A stretch of DNA of 64,000 nt from Rhabdobacter roseus (GTDB lineage Bacteria > Bacteroidota > Bacteroidia > Cytophagales > Spirosomataceae), in contig NZ_JACHGF010000002.1 of NCBI RefSeq assembly GCF_014202275.1, forward strand, positions 186,001-250,000, given 5' to 3'. The position numbers and the translations under genes were made by a program. How positions within the stretch are numbered: the stretch's first letter is position 1; each line of letters begins with the position of its first letter. Shown here in pieces: positions 17,255 through 26,355 of the stretch. The notes under the pieces were generated by a model. It was not told the DNA's origin. It ran no database searches and was given only the letters and a program-made list of their open reading frames with translations.

Positions 17255-18259
17255 TCAGACTTTACGCACACGTAGCGTAAAAGCGTCGGCGGGATTGGTC
17301 ACCAGCAGCTGCTCGAAGTCATTTTCCGTGAAGCCTCGCTTCCGAAGGGCGGGCAGCAGCCGGTCAAAAAGCGGCGTGTAACCCACAAAAGTACCCCCGT
17401 CGGGCTCACCGGGCCGGTACCAGCCCGCGTCGTGCGAAAGCAGCACGTGCGACAAGTACCCGTTCGTTTTTAGCAGCTCGATCCAGGGCACGTACTCCTC
17501 GGGGTTGCCCCAGCCCAGGCCGTCCAGGCTCACCCAGGTACCCAGCTGAGCCGCTTTGACGTACCAATTCTTGACGGGCTCGCCCTGCGCGTGTACCCAC
17601 ACAAACGCCCGCGGCGCTACGCCGTGGGTGCGAAGTACCTCGATCTCCTCCAAAGCCGTGGCGGCCGGGCCGGTGTGCGAGCAAATGGTGAGGCCGGTGC
17701 GCAGGTGCGTCAGTGCCGCGGCTTTGACAAGCTTACGGTGTAGCTCCGAAAGGGTACCTGCGTTGACGCCGATCTTGATAAAGCCCGGCCGCACGGAGGT
17801 ACCTTCGATGCCCTGCTCAAATTCGGCCGTCCAGCGCTGGGCCAGTTGTTCGGCGGTTTCGTCGAAGGCCCAGGGCGGCAGGTACTTGTTATCCACGGCG
17901 CCGTAGTAGCCCGTGTTGGTGAGGAGTTGCAGACCGCTTTGCTCCGCGAGCTCCAGCAGTAGCAGCGGATCTCTTCCCAGGAAGGCGGGCGTACATTCCA
18001 GCAGGGTTTTTAACCCCCGCTCGCGGGCTTCGCGCAGGTAAGGAAGTACCTTGGCCACTACTTCGGCACGGTCCCAGCGGCTGGCGCTGATGCGGTCGGC
18101 CCCGATGAAATCCACGAGTACGTGCTCGTGAATAAGGGTAGTACCTAGCTGCGAAGCCGGAATTTCCCCTTGGATTGTCATGATTTTTCCCACCGGTGGC
18201 CTGCTGATCAGCAGGGGAGCCGCCAGGCTGGCTTGCAAAAAACGTCGACGCGTGAGCAT
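17255..18259 (-). CDS. Phosphotriesterase-family metal-dependent hydrolase with Tat-like signal
   Basis: 334 residues. The N-terminus MLTRRRFLQASLAAPLL is a twin-arginine signal. The amidohydrolase metal ligands of the PTE family appear in order: HEH at about residues 44–46, the bridging lysine in FIKIGVNAG, His in CSHTGPA, His in VWVHAQ and Asp in LLSHDAGW. The likely role is hydrolysis of a lactone or phosphotriester-like substrate outside the cytoplasm; many 'PTE-like' proteins turn out to be lactonases. It precedes nothing on its strand and ends at the bidirectional terminator. The acyl-CoA synthetase lies 38 bases upstream on the same strand, so the two may be co-transcribed. Confidence 0.85.
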   Translation of the reverse strand: MLTRRRFLQASLAAPLLISRPPVGKIMTIQGEIPASQLGTTLIHEHVLVDFIGADRISASRWDRAEVVAKVLPYLREARERGLKTLLECTPAFLGRDPLLLLELAEQSGLQLLTNTGYYGAVDNKYLPPWAFDETAEQLAQRWTAEFEQGIEGTSVRPGFIKIGVNAGTLSELHRKLVKAAALTHLRTGLTICSHTGPAATALEEIEVLRTHGVAPRAFVWVHAQGEPVKNWYVKAAQLGTWVSLDGLGWGNPEEYVPWIELLKTNGYLSHVLLSHDAGWYRPGEPDGGTFVGYTPLFDRLLPALRKRGFTENDFEQLLVTNPADAFTLRVRKV

Positions 18260-18297
18260 AGGCAGGTACTTTGGGGAAAACTACCTCAGGGTACTTT

Positions 18298-19965
18298 TCA
18301 AATGGTTAAATCTACCCGTATTTTCTTTTTGTCGATCTTCCCGACGCTCGTTTTCGGAATGTCAGGGACAAACAAAATCCGATCGGGAATGTACCAGGGC
18401 TTAATCTCCCCTGACTCCACAAAGCGCTGCATTTGCTGCTTGATGAGCTCGGCCGTGAGCAGATCCTGAAAGTCGGGCTTCGGTACGACCAGCGCGTTGG
18501 GGCGCTCGCCCCAGCGCGCGTCGGGCATTCCTACCACGGCTACTTCGGCCACGCCCTCTACCTGCGAGAGCAGGTTTTCGAGGTCCAGGGACGATACCCA
18601 CTCGCCGCCCGTTTTGATGACATCCTTCACCCGGTCCGAGATCGTAAGGTAGTAGTCGGGCCCCAGGCTGCCTACGTCGCCGGTGTGCAGCCAGCCGTTT
18701 TCCCAGAGTTTCTCAGAGTTTTCGGGCTCTTTAAAGTACCCCTGGGTCATCCACGGACTGCGGGCCACTACTTCGCCGGTAGCCTGCCCGTCGTGGGGCA
18801 GGAAGGTACCCTGCTCATCGACGAGGCGTAACTCCACGAAGGGAGCCATTTTGCCCGCTTTGGTACGGTAGGCCAGCTGTTCTTCCAGGGGTAGTTGTAG
18901 TTGTTCTTCATTGAGATGAACCACCGCCATCACGGGGGCGGTTTCGGACATGCCGTAGCCCTGCGACACGTTAATGCCCAGCTCCAGAGCCGCTTGGGCC
19001 AGGCCGCGCGTCAGGGCCGAGCCGCCGATAATCACCTTCCAGTTGGAGAGATCCACCTGCTTGGCCACGGGGCTTTGAACGAGCATGTTCAGGATGGTAG
19101 GTACGCAGTGCGAGAAAGTGACTTTCTCGGTGAGCAGCAGGTTGAGAAGCATGGGTGGTTCGTAGCGTCCCGGATAGACCTGCTTGGCATTGAGCATCGT
19201 AGCCACGTAAGGGAAGCCCCAGGCGTGGACGTGAAACATGGGCGTAATGGGCATGTAGACATCCCGGTGCGAAAAAGGCAGCGCTTCAAAGCCGCAGAAG
19301 TAGCTCACCAAACCCATGGTGTGCATAAACAGCTGCCGGTGCGAAAAGTACACGCCTTTGGGGTTACCGGTAGTGCCGGTGGTATAGAAGCTCGTAGCCC
19401 AGGTATTTTCGTCAAAATCCGGGAATTCAAAGGCATCGGCGGCTTCGGCGAGTAATTGCTCGTACTCACCGGCGGCTTCTACGGCCGTGGTCGTGACGGC
19501 CTCAGGCGCGTCGCCGTACACCCGGTCACTAATGAGTACGTAGGTACGTACCGTCGTAATTTGATCTTTGATGGCCTCTAGAATGGGCAGAAAATCTTCG
19601 TGAACCAGCAGGATAGTGTCCTCGGCGTGGTTGATGGTATACAGGATCTGCGCGGGCGAAAGCCGGACGTTCACCGTGTGCAGAATGGCACCCATACAAG
19701 GTACGGCAAAGAAGCACTCCAGGTACCGGTGGCTGTCCCAGTCGAGCATGCCTACGGTGTCACCGGGGCCAATGCCCAGGCCCGTCAGGGCGTTGGCAAG
19801 CCGGTGGATACGCTGGTTCAGGGTCAGGTAGTTCATCCGGAACAAGTCCCGGTACACAATTTCGCGCTCAGGATTGTAGCGCACGCTTTGCGCCAATATA
19901 TTTTTGATCAGAAGGGGAGAATCGTACGCAGACTCGGTACGGGGTATTACTTTTGTTTCAATCAT
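18298..19965 (-). CDS. AMP-forming acyl-CoA synthetase
   Basis: 555 residues from the ATG at 19965; the frame extends 21 codons further, but this start better fits the family. The adenylate-forming signature YTTGTTGNPKG, the GYGMSET motif, the TGD motif with ISDRVKD hinge, and the C-terminal catalytic lysine in SVGKIDKK are all present. It activates a fatty or other carboxylic acid with ATP and CoA. Length and motif spelling fit medium/long-chain or alkyl-acid ligases. It starts divergently from the dehydratase gene, with 107 bases between the two start codons. The acid specificity cannot be read from the sequence. Confidence 0.9.
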   Translation of the reverse strand: MIETKVIPRTESAYDSPLLIKNILAQSVRYNPEREIVYRDLFRMNYLTLNQRIHRLANALTGLGIGPGDTVGMLDWDSHRYLECFFAVPCMGAILHTVNVRLSPAQILYTINHAEDTILLVHEDFLPILEAIKDQITTVRTYVLISDRVYGDAPEAVTTTAVEAAGEYEQLLAEAADAFEFPDFDENTWATSFYTTGTTGNPKGVYFSHRQLFMHTMGLVSYFCGFEALPFSHRDVYMPITPMFHVHAWGFPYVATMLNAKQVYPGRYEPPMLLNLLLTEKVTFSHCVPTILNMLVQSPVAKQVDLSNWKVIIGGSALTRGLAQAALELGINVSQGYGMSETAPVMAVVHLNEEQLQLPLEEQLAYRTKAGKMAPFVELRLVDEQGTFLPHDGQATGEVVARSPWMTQGYFKEPENSEKLWENGWLHTGDVGSLGPDYYLTISDRVKDVIKTGGEWVSSLDLENLLSQVEGVAEVAVVGMPDARWGERPNALVVPKPDFQDLLTAELIKQQMQRFVESGEIKPWYIPDRILFVPDIPKTSVGKIDKKKIRVDLTI

Positions 19966-20072
19966 ATCACGCGTTGGTTTTGGGTAATAAATGACTCTTT
20001 GTGCCGAAGCTATTATATTAGTACACATCCCTTTAAAGATACTATTTCTCCTTTATTTATTTCAAGAAAAGT

Positions 20073-21029
20073 ATGACCCACGAGATCTACCCGAGCCGGG
20101 AAGTGATTGAAGCGGCCCACGACCGCATCCGTCCGTTCATTCACCGTACGCCCGTTCTTACCAGCGCTACGCTTGATGCCCTTAGCGGAGCAAAGCTGTA
20201 CTTTAAATGCGAAAATTGGCAGAAAATCGGGGCTTTTAAAGCCCGGGGCGGGCTCAATGCCGTGCTGTCGCTCAGCGAGCAGGATCTTAAAAATGGCATC
20301 ACGACGCATTCTTCCGGCAACCACGCCCAGGCAATTGCCTACGCCGCACGCCAGGTTGGGGCAAAGGCCTACATCGTGATGCCCGACAATTCACCCCGCG
20401 TCAAGATTGAGGCCGTAAGGCAGTACGGGGCCGACATTGCGTTTTGCGTCAATACGCCCGAAGCCCGGCAGGAAGCGGTAGATCGGTTGGTGGAGCAAAC
20501 GGGGGCCACGTTTATCCATCCCTTCAACGACTACCGCGTCATTGCGGGCCAGGCTACCGCCGCCCGGGAGCTGATAGAGGAGGTAGGTACTTCGCTGGAC
20601 GTAGTCATGGCTCCGGTAGGCGGCGGCGGACTGCTGAGCGGAACGGCCTTGGCGGCCAGGTACTTTTCGCCGCAGACTACCGTGGTGGCGGGGGAGCCGG
20701 AGGGAGCCGCCGACGCGGTACTTTCGTTTCGGAGCGGACAGATCGAACGCGCGCCCTACGTACGCACCATCGCCGACGGCCTGTTGACACCTTTAGGTAC
20801 CAAGACGCTCCCGATCATTCTCGAAAATGTGAAAGAAATTCTGACGGTTTCGGATGACGAAATTGTGGCTGCCATGCGCCTGCTCTGGGAACGCATGAAG
20901 ATCGTCGTGGAGCCGTCGGGAGCGGTACCTTTGGCAGCCCTGATAAAACACAAGGAAAGGTTTAAGGATCAGCGCATTGGCATCATTCTGACGGGTGGGA
21001 ATGTAGATTTGGGCAAACTACCTTTTTAA
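20073..21029 (+). CDS. Threonine/serine dehydratase-like PLP enzyme
   Basis: 318 residues, fold-type II PLP family. The PLP lysine is Lys56 in GAFKARG. SSGNHAQ binds the substrate carboxylate, and PVGGGGL holds the cofactor phosphate. There is no C-terminal ACT regulatory domain, so it is the short catabolic or serine-racemase-like form rather than biosynthetic IlvA. The reaction is probably threonine or serine deamination to a 2-oxo acid and ammonia, or serine racemisation; sequence alone does not separate these. The ATG at 20073 follows an A-rich stretch. Transcription ends at the hairpin at 21182. Confidence 0.85.
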   Translation: MTHEIYPSREVIEAAHDRIRPFIHRTPVLTSATLDALSGAKLYFKCENWQKIGAFKARGGLNAVLSLSEQDLKNGITTHSSGNHAQAIAYAARQVGAKAYIVMPDNSPRVKIEAVRQYGADIAFCVNTPEARQEAVDRLVEQTGATFIHPFNDYRVIAGQATAARELIEEVGTSLDVVMAPVGGGGLLSGTALAARYFSPQTTVVAGEPEGAADAVLSFRSGQIERAPYVRTIADGLLTPLGTKTLPIILENVKEILTVSDDEIVAAMRLLWERMKIVVEPSGAVPLAALIKHKERFKDQRIGIILTGGNVDLGKLPF

Positions 21030-21181
21030 AGGTACAACATCTGTATATCAATCGGTTACAAGTAGCATTATAAAGATATATTTTGTAAAATATTCTATGT
21101 TTTTACAGTTACTATTTTTACATTTACAAGGTTAGTGAAAAGCTCTGGGCAACTGGGGCTCAACACTATACACACTCATAG

Positions 21182-21209
21182 AAGGCTCGGCTTAGGCTGG
21201 GCCTTTTTT
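21182..21209 (+). terminator. Rho-independent terminator
   Basis: A 10-bp stem AAGGCTCGGC/GCTGGGCCTT (two G·U pairs) with TTAG loop and T-run, about 150 bases after the dehydratase stop. Confidence 0.75.
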
Positions 21210-21250
21210 ATTTCATGCTTTGATAAGCAAAAGGATAAGTACCTATAAAG

Positions 21251-21293
21251 CATAAAGCCTCTTCGAATCGATACGATTTGAAGAGGCTTTATG
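21251..21293. repeat. Long near-perfect hairpin, no T-tail
   Basis: Arms of 20 bases pair with one mismatch around an ATA loop (CATAAAGCCTCTTC...GAAGAGGCTTTATG). No T-run follows on the + strand. It could be part of a small RNA or a terminator processed by another route. Confidence 0.6.
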
Positions 21294-21397
21294 TAAACTA
21301 CGAGGCTAGATTTAAAACAAAATGATGAACATTTTGTATACCTTTTAAGCTTGCTTGTTTACTTACGAGTACAGCTATTTGTAACGTTAAAGTGAAC

Positions 21398-21428
21398 AGC
21401 CTGGTTGTTTCAACCAGGCTTGTTTTGT
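21398..21428 (-). terminator. Hairpin downstream of the TonB receptor
   Basis: AGCCTGGTTG/CAACCAGGCT with a TTT loop, flanked by T-rich DNA on the + side and about 65 bases beyond the receptor stop on the minus strand. Direction is uncertain because the neighbours converge. Confidence 0.6.
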
Positions 21429-21494
21429 TGCATATACGTATACGCGTGGGTTATGGATTTAATTTTTTGTGAAAATTTTCATTTTTTTTCAAAA

Positions 21495-24215
21495 TCATAA
21501 ACCCAGCGCCCACCCCAGGTACACAACCCGACCGATCGGAGCCGAGCCGTAGGCGTGGATCGCGTTGGCGTTGGTGAGGTTGGTGCCGCCGAGGCGCAGG
21601 GTACTTTGGAGTGAAGCCAGGCGGTACCCGAGTTGTGCATCTACGGTACCAAAGGCGCCAATCGTTCCCTCATCAAAGGGCATGAAGTAGGTGTAGCCCG
21701 TTTGGTAGCGGTAGTTGAGGCTGTACATAAGCTGCTTATGCTCGCCATCCAGCCCCAGGTTAAACTTGTGCTGCGGCGTATTGAAGCCCAAAATGAGACC
21801 CGGTACATCGTCTTCGTTGATGTGCGACCAGGTGTAGTTTCCGGCTAGATGTATTTTTTTGGAAATAAAGTAATCGGTAGCAAGTACCACGCCCTGTGTA
21901 AGTACCCGTTGCTCGGCGTTGGCCCACACCTGAATCAACCGTCCGCGGGTACGGTCGCTGGCGGGTTTGGCGAAATCACCGCTGGGGGTAGGTAGGGGAG
22001 CACCCGTGACGGCCAGCCCGTCCTCGCGGCCGTAAAAGCGCAAGGTACCTATGAAGTCCCGGTAGTGGGAGCGGTAGTAGCTGGCGTCGACGTAGAAACC
22101 CTTGAATAGCTGCGCTTTGTAGCCAACTTCCCAGGTATTGACCTGCTCGGGCGAGAGGCTTTTGATCCGTTGGGGCTTCAGGAAATCAGGATTAGACTGG
22201 CCCTTGGGCAGCACCGAAACCGCGTTGAGGCCTTCGTAGCCGTTGTCGATGTTGCCCTGCACCAGCAGGCTCCCAAAATCCAGGTAGATGAACTGATCCA
22301 ACTGAGCGGGCTGCCGGTAGGCCTGGGCGTAGTTGAGGCGTAGGTTGTGCTGCCGCTGTTCGCCCAGCGAAAGTACCCCCGAAATGCGCGGCGAAAAACG
22401 CGCCCCGAAGTTGCGGAACTGATCAAAACGCCCGGCAAAGGCCAGCCGCAGGCGGTTGTTGAGTAGCTCCTGCCGCAGCTGCGCGTAAGCGCCGCCTTCC
22501 CAGTTGACGATCTGGTCACGCCGCTGTACCTCGTTGGTGCCGGGCCGCACGGGTGACTTGTCGCCGTCAGCGAGCAAAGTACCCTGCGAGCGCAGGATGT
22601 GCGTACGGTAAGAAGCCCCGGCAATGAGGTGGGTACTTGGGGCCAGCAGCCACTCTTTCTGCCCGCTGACGTCCCAGAACCGCGCCGTATTGGCAAAAGC
22701 CGCGCCGCGTACGGTTTGGGTACCGTTGAGGTCGATGGTCCCTACGCCCGTTACGATTTGCTCGCGCAGTTGATTAAACAAAGTACTCCCCACGGGTACC
22801 TGTACCCCCGCGGCCAGCTGAGACGCGAGACGCTGAGCTTCTTCCAGCCCCAAGCCCGCCGGAATGGCCTGAGGCAACGTATAGGGTACGGGAGCCCCCC
22901 CCGCCGGATTGGGCAGGTACGTACCGCTTAGGGAAGTACCCGCCGCCAGGCCGGTGGTTCGGGCTGCGCTGAAGAGCTGGTTCCAGAGGGTAAAGTAGTT
23001 TTGGGCAAAGGTCGGGTACCTATTGCCGTTGGCCTGGGTACCAGCCGTCATGGGGGCATTCATGATGCCGTTGCCGAGGGAAGCCAGGTCGTAGGCCTTG
23101 CCGCCGTAGTCGAAGACGGTGTAGGCGCGCAAAAACCAGCCCTGGCCCGAAAGCTCGGCCCGGTGGAGGTCATATTGCATGGCGCGCTGCGCGTAGCGGC
23201 TGCTACTCTGGAAGATACCATTGCTGGAGGAGTACTTGTATTCGTAGATAGCCTTGAGGTGTTCGGTAATCTTCCAGTGTAAAGAAGGGTTAATCCGGAC
23301 GTTTCCGGCCTTGTAGCGGTCGTTGAACAAGCCGAACAAATCGCCCGGCGCGCGGGCCCAGAGCATGGCTTCTTCGGTATAGCCCGGCGCGTACAGCCGG
23401 TAGGGCTGGCCGTTGTTGAGGGCCGTAAGCGCCGGATTGGTAACGGAAGTACCCACATCGCCGTAGCGGTTGAGGGCGTTCCAGCCCAAGGGCGAGCCTG
23501 CGGCGTTGTTGGACGGATCGGCCCCGGCCAGGCCACCCGCCGTTACCCGCCGGATGGCGGCTTCGCTACTACCCACAAACTCGTCGGCCGAGAAGTAGTT
23601 GGCATTTAATTTAAAAGCCCAGCGGGTACCCAGCGTGCGGGCGTAGCGGAGCTGGGCGTCGAGCAGGCTGCGGCTGCCGCCCCGCAGCGAGGCCGTCAGA
23701 CCGGGCGTTTCGAAGGGATCTTTGGTATTCATCATCAGTACCCCGTTGAGGGCGTTGGAGCCGTACAGGGCCGAGTTGGCCCCGTGGATCAGGTCCACGC
23801 TCGCGAGGTCCAGCTCGGGTACGCCCATCCAGTTGCCGTAGTAGAGCGAGGCGGTGGGGGAGGTGACGTCCACGTAGTCCACGAGCTGCACCACGCGCTC
23901 GGCCTTGGAGCTGTTGAAGCCGCGGGTACTGAAGCTGGTAATGAGCCAGCTCGACTGGTTCACGTCGATGCCTTTGTAGCGGGCCAGGCTGGAAATCAGC
24001 TCCGTACCGGGCTGGCGCTGTAGTTGGGCGGCCGTAATGTGTTCTACCGTCACGGGCGTTTCCATCACGCGCTCCGCCGTGCGCGAGGCCGACACGATGA
24101 TTGCTTGGAAAGTACCCCCTTCGCGCTGGGCGGTGGTGTCGGTCTGGGCCCAGGTTAAAGTGGGTAAGCTGCTGGCTATGAGGATAGAAAGGGCGTTTCG
24201 ATAAAGTGAAAACAT
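21495..24215 (-). CDS. TonB-dependent receptor
   Basis: 906 residues from the ATG at 24215; an upstream extension of 41 codons lacks signal character. The signal peptide is MFSLYRNALSILIASSLPTLTWAQ. The plug domain follows directly: QAIIVSASRTAERVMETPVTVEHI, then LARYKGIDVNQSSWL, FSTRGFNSSKAERVVQLVDYVDVTSP and IHGANSALYGSNALNGVLMM. A 22-strand-type barrel follows, ending in an aromatic/Leu-rich strand (VVYLGWALGL). It lacks the CarboxypepD_reg domain usual in SusC, so it is a classical siderophore/vitamin/metal-type receptor or one for a small organic ligand. No ligand gene is adjacent; the divergent neighbour is an exported esterase. Confidence 0.9.
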   Translation of the reverse strand: MFSLYRNALSILIASSLPTLTWAQTDTTAQREGGTFQAIIVSASRTAERVMETPVTVEHITAAQLQRQPGTELISSLARYKGIDVNQSSWLITSFSTRGFNSSKAERVVQLVDYVDVTSPTASLYYGNWMGVPELDLASVDLIHGANSALYGSNALNGVLMMNTKDPFETPGLTASLRGGSRSLLDAQLRYARTLGTRWAFKLNANYFSADEFVGSSEAAIRRVTAGGLAGADPSNNAAGSPLGWNALNRYGDVGTSVTNPALTALNNGQPYRLYAPGYTEEAMLWARAPGDLFGLFNDRYKAGNVRINPSLHWKITEHLKAIYEYKYSSSNGIFQSSSRYAQRAMQYDLHRAELSGQGWFLRAYTVFDYGGKAYDLASLGNGIMNAPMTAGTQANGNRYPTFAQNYFTLWNQLFSAARTTGLAAGTSLSGTYLPNPAGGAPVPYTLPQAIPAGLGLEEAQRLASQLAAGVQVPVGSTLFNQLREQIVTGVGTIDLNGTQTVRGAAFANTARFWDVSGQKEWLLAPSTHLIAGASYRTHILRSQGTLLADGDKSPVRPGTNEVQRRDQIVNWEGGAYAQLRQELLNNRLRLAFAGRFDQFRNFGARFSPRISGVLSLGEQRQHNLRLNYAQAYRQPAQLDQFIYLDFGSLLVQGNIDNGYEGLNAVSVLPKGQSNPDFLKPQRIKSLSPEQVNTWEVGYKAQLFKGFYVDASYYRSHYRDFIGTLRFYGREDGLAVTGAPLPTPSGDFAKPASDRTRGRLIQVWANAEQRVLTQGVVLATDYFISKKIHLAGNYTWSHINEDDVPGLILGFNTPQHKFNLGLDGEHKQLMYSLNYRYQTGYTYFMPFDEGTIGAFGTVDAQLGYRLASLQSTLRLGGTNLTNANAIHAYGSAPIGRVVYLGWALGL

Positions 24216-24329
24216 AGAATACAAGGGTTGTTTTGGGGGCGAAGTTAAGTACTTGCGCCACATAATGGTACTTTTGAGAAGAGCATAGATCATGAAGAGG
24301 AAGTGCTTTTGCCTACCTACCCATGACTT

Positions 24330-24347
24330 GCGCAACACGTATTGCGC
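24330..24347. promoter_or_regulatory. Candidate operator (inverted repeat) between divergent genes
   Basis: GCGCAA-CACGTA-TTGCGC, arms of 6 and a spacer of 6 that is itself nearly palindromic. It lies in the 259-base gap between the TonB receptor and the divergent esterase. The size suits a dimeric repressor, but no regulator gene is adjacent. Confidence 0.35.
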
Positions 24348-24474
24348 TCAATAAAGGTACTTTAGGCACGACAACGGGCTAATCCCTTTCTCATTTTTTG
24401 ATGTATACCCATCGCGGATCAATAGAAACATAAAGTACCTGCCTTTTCATGCTACATACTCTTCCTGTACGTCT

Positions 24475-25611
24475 ATGAAAAAAGCGTTTCTTTTCCTGTG
24501 CCTACTACCCTTGAGCCTGCGGGCGCAGGAGCCGGAGCTGTGCCCCGGCAACTACTTCACGCCCGAGCAGGGCAAGGCTTTCCTGGAGCAGCAAGTACCC
24601 GCCACCCTGGCCGACTGGGAGAAGCGGCGCGAGCAGATCCGGGCGCGCATCCTGGACGGGGCCGAGCTGCGCAGCATTCCGCCCAAGCCTACGTCCAGCC
24701 CTATGCGGCACAGCCGCCGGGTGATGGAAGGCTACTCGGTGGAGAACGTGGCTTTAGAAAGTATCCCTGGTTTTTGGGTTACGGGTAATCTGTATATGCC
24801 GTTGGAGCCGCAAAAATCCTACGCGGCCATCCTGAGCCCGCACGGACACGGCAACGACATGCGCTTTCATGAACAAACCCAGAAGCGCTGCGCGACCCTG
24901 GCCCGCATGGGCGCCATTGTGTTTGCGCCGGATATGGTGGGGCAGGGCGACTCCAAGCAGTGCGAGCACAAGCTCACCAAGGCCATCAAGCTACAAACCA
25001 TCAATAACATGCGCGCCCTCGACTTCCTGCTGTCGCTGCCGGGTGTCGATCCGGAGCGGGTGGGTGTGACGGGGGAGTCGGGTGGAGGTACCCAGACCTT
25101 CCTGCTCACGGCCCTGGACCCGCGCGTGAAAGTAGCTGCCCCCACGGTCATGGTGTCAGCCTACTTCTTTGGCGGTTGTACCTGCGAGAGCGGCATGCCC
25201 ATTCATAAAAAGGGTACTTTTCAGACCAACAACGTCGAGATAGCCGCCCTGGCCGCGCCGCGCCCGTTGCTGCTCACCTCCGACGGTGGCGACTGGACCC
25301 GCTACACGCCCGACGTGGAGTACCCGCACGTGCGGCATATCTATGGCCTGTACGGCAAGCAGGAGCTCGTTTCTAATGTCCACCTACCCGACGAAAAGCA
25401 CGACTACGGCCCCTCCAAACGCAAGGCCATGTACCCCTTTATGGCCAAGTACCTGGGCCTGGACCTGAAAAAGGTACTTGACGCCTCGGGGGCCATCGAC
25501 GAGGGACCCTCTAAGGTACTTGAAGCCAAGGACCTACGCGTCTTCGACGAAGCACACCCCCGCCCGGCCAACGCGCTTATGGGCGACGCGGCGATTCTGG
25601 GTAGTTTGTAA
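24475..25611 (+). CDS. Exported α/β-hydrolase (acetyl-xylan-esterase-like)
   Basis: 378 residues with a signal peptide (KKAFLFLCLLPLSLRAQ). The α/β-hydrolase triad is visible as Ser202 in GESGGGTQ, Asp270 in LLTSDGGDW and His309 in DEKHDYG. SPHGHG near 121–126 forms the oxyanion side. The pattern matches the AcXyl-esterase/dienelactone-hydrolase-like group common in Bacteroidota that deacetylate polysaccharides, though some hydrolyse other esters. It diverges from the TonB receptor, and a candidate operator sits between them, so the two may be regulated together. Periplasmic or surface location is expected. Confidence 0.85.
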   Translation: MKKAFLFLCLLPLSLRAQEPELCPGNYFTPEQGKAFLEQQVPATLADWEKRREQIRARILDGAELRSIPPKPTSSPMRHSRRVMEGYSVENVALESIPGFWVTGNLYMPLEPQKSYAAILSPHGHGNDMRFHEQTQKRCATLARMGAIVFAPDMVGQGDSKQCEHKLTKAIKLQTINNMRALDFLLSLPGVDPERVGVTGESGGGTQTFLLTALDPRVKVAAPTVMVSAYFFGGCTCESGMPIHKKGTFQTNNVEIAALAAPRPLLLTSDGGDWTRYTPDVEYPHVRHIYGLYGKQELVSNVHLPDEKHDYGPSKRKAMYPFMAKYLGLDLKKVLDASGAIDEGPSKVLEAKDLRVFDEAHPRPANALMGDAAILGSL

Positions 25612-25660
25612 AAGGGGGAAATTTGGCGTAGCTTTTGACTCGTATATCGGAGGCGTGATT

Positions 25661-25922
25661 TGTAGGCTGATGGCGCACATCGTTCGGGGAACGATGACGT
25701 AGCGGAATGCTGCCCAGCGACAGACTGAGCCCTACATGGGGGTTGAGTAAATAATCATGAGTAAAAAAGTGCCATCGGCACGCGATGTTTGTAGTCAAAA
25801 TGACCATCCAAATCCGGTCGCGTGCCTTTGGGTACGCAACCAGCGGTGGAGTTGCGTACCCAAAGGCACGCGGATTCACTACCTAAATCCTTTTCTACAA
25901 ACATTCGACCGCTACGCGGCCA
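25661..25922. repeat. Nested inverted-repeat patch (REP/MITE-like)
   Basis: The non-coding gap between the esterase and DUF1801 genes is made largely of palindromes. CATCGTTC/GAACGATG has a GGG loop (25678–25696). TGTAGG (25661) pairs with CCTACA further on. GTGCC-ATC-GGCAC lies near 25770. A perfect 22-bp arm pair (25819–25840 with 25851–25872) has a 10-base loop containing the GTAC motif in each arm. Outside it is a 10-bp pair, ATGTTTGTAG (25785) with CTACAAACAT (25895). CCGC-TAC-GCGG lies near 25910. There is no transposase. It looks like a mobile palindromic repeat or a folded RNA. Confidence 0.75.
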
Positions 25923-25964
25923 ATAAGCGCATCGTTCAAGTTAATTTTTTTAACCTCCATTCTT

Positions 25965-26345
25965 ATGCAAACGACCACGATTCCGCAAAACATCGACGAG
26001 TACATTGCCGGATTTCCGCCGGAAACGCAGCAGGTTTTAGAGCAGGTAAGGGCCACGATCCGCGCCGCCGCGCCGGAAGCGCAGGAAACGATCAGCTACG
26101 CCATGCCGACTTACAAATTGAAGGGCGTGTTGGTGTATTTCGCGGCATTCAAAAACCACATCGGCTTTTACGCTACGCCGACGGGCAACGTGGCCTTTTC
26201 GGAGGAAATTGCGGGCTATAAAGTAGGGAAAGGGTCGATCCAGTTTCCGTTGAACCAGCCCATGCCGCTGGAGTTAATCAGCAAAATGGTTAACTTTCGG
26301 GTACAAGAAAACCTGGAGAAAGCCGCGCAAAAGGGTAAAAAGTAA
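25965..26345 (+). CDS. DUF1801 (YdhG/Fra-like) protein
   Basis: 126 residues, a complete single-domain protein. The pattern IDEYIAGFPPETQQVLEQVRATIRAAAPEAQETISYAMPTYKLKG...HIGFY matches DUF1801. One Bacillus member (Fra) is an iron chaperone with a frataxin-like fold; most members have no known role. It is acidic near the N-terminus and basic at the end (KAAQKGKK). The acetyltransferase gene begins 10 bases later, so these genes and the following SDR are probably co-transcribed. It is cytoplasmic. Confidence 0.85.
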   Translation: MQTTTIPQNIDEYIAGFPPETQQVLEQVRATIRAAAPEAQETISYAMPTYKLKGVLVYFAAFKNHIGFYATPTGNVAFSEEIAGYKVGKGSIQFPLNQPMPLELISKMVNFRVQENLEKAAQKGKK

Positions 26346-26355
26346 CTGATTCGAC

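Larger units (their letters stand above)
21030..21494. other. Convergent intergenic region with three hairpins
   Basis: Between the dehydratase and the TonB receptor lie 465 bases with no reading frame of note and three strong hairpins in 250 bases (listed separately). The first 120 bases are very AT-rich. Two hairpins would suffice for the two convergent genes. The third leaves room for a small independent transcript. Confidence 0.55.

Noticed and set aside
21260-21290. TTCGAATC resembling a tRNA T-loop
   Set aside because: The surrounding sequence folds as one long hairpin and has no acceptor, D or anticodon arms.
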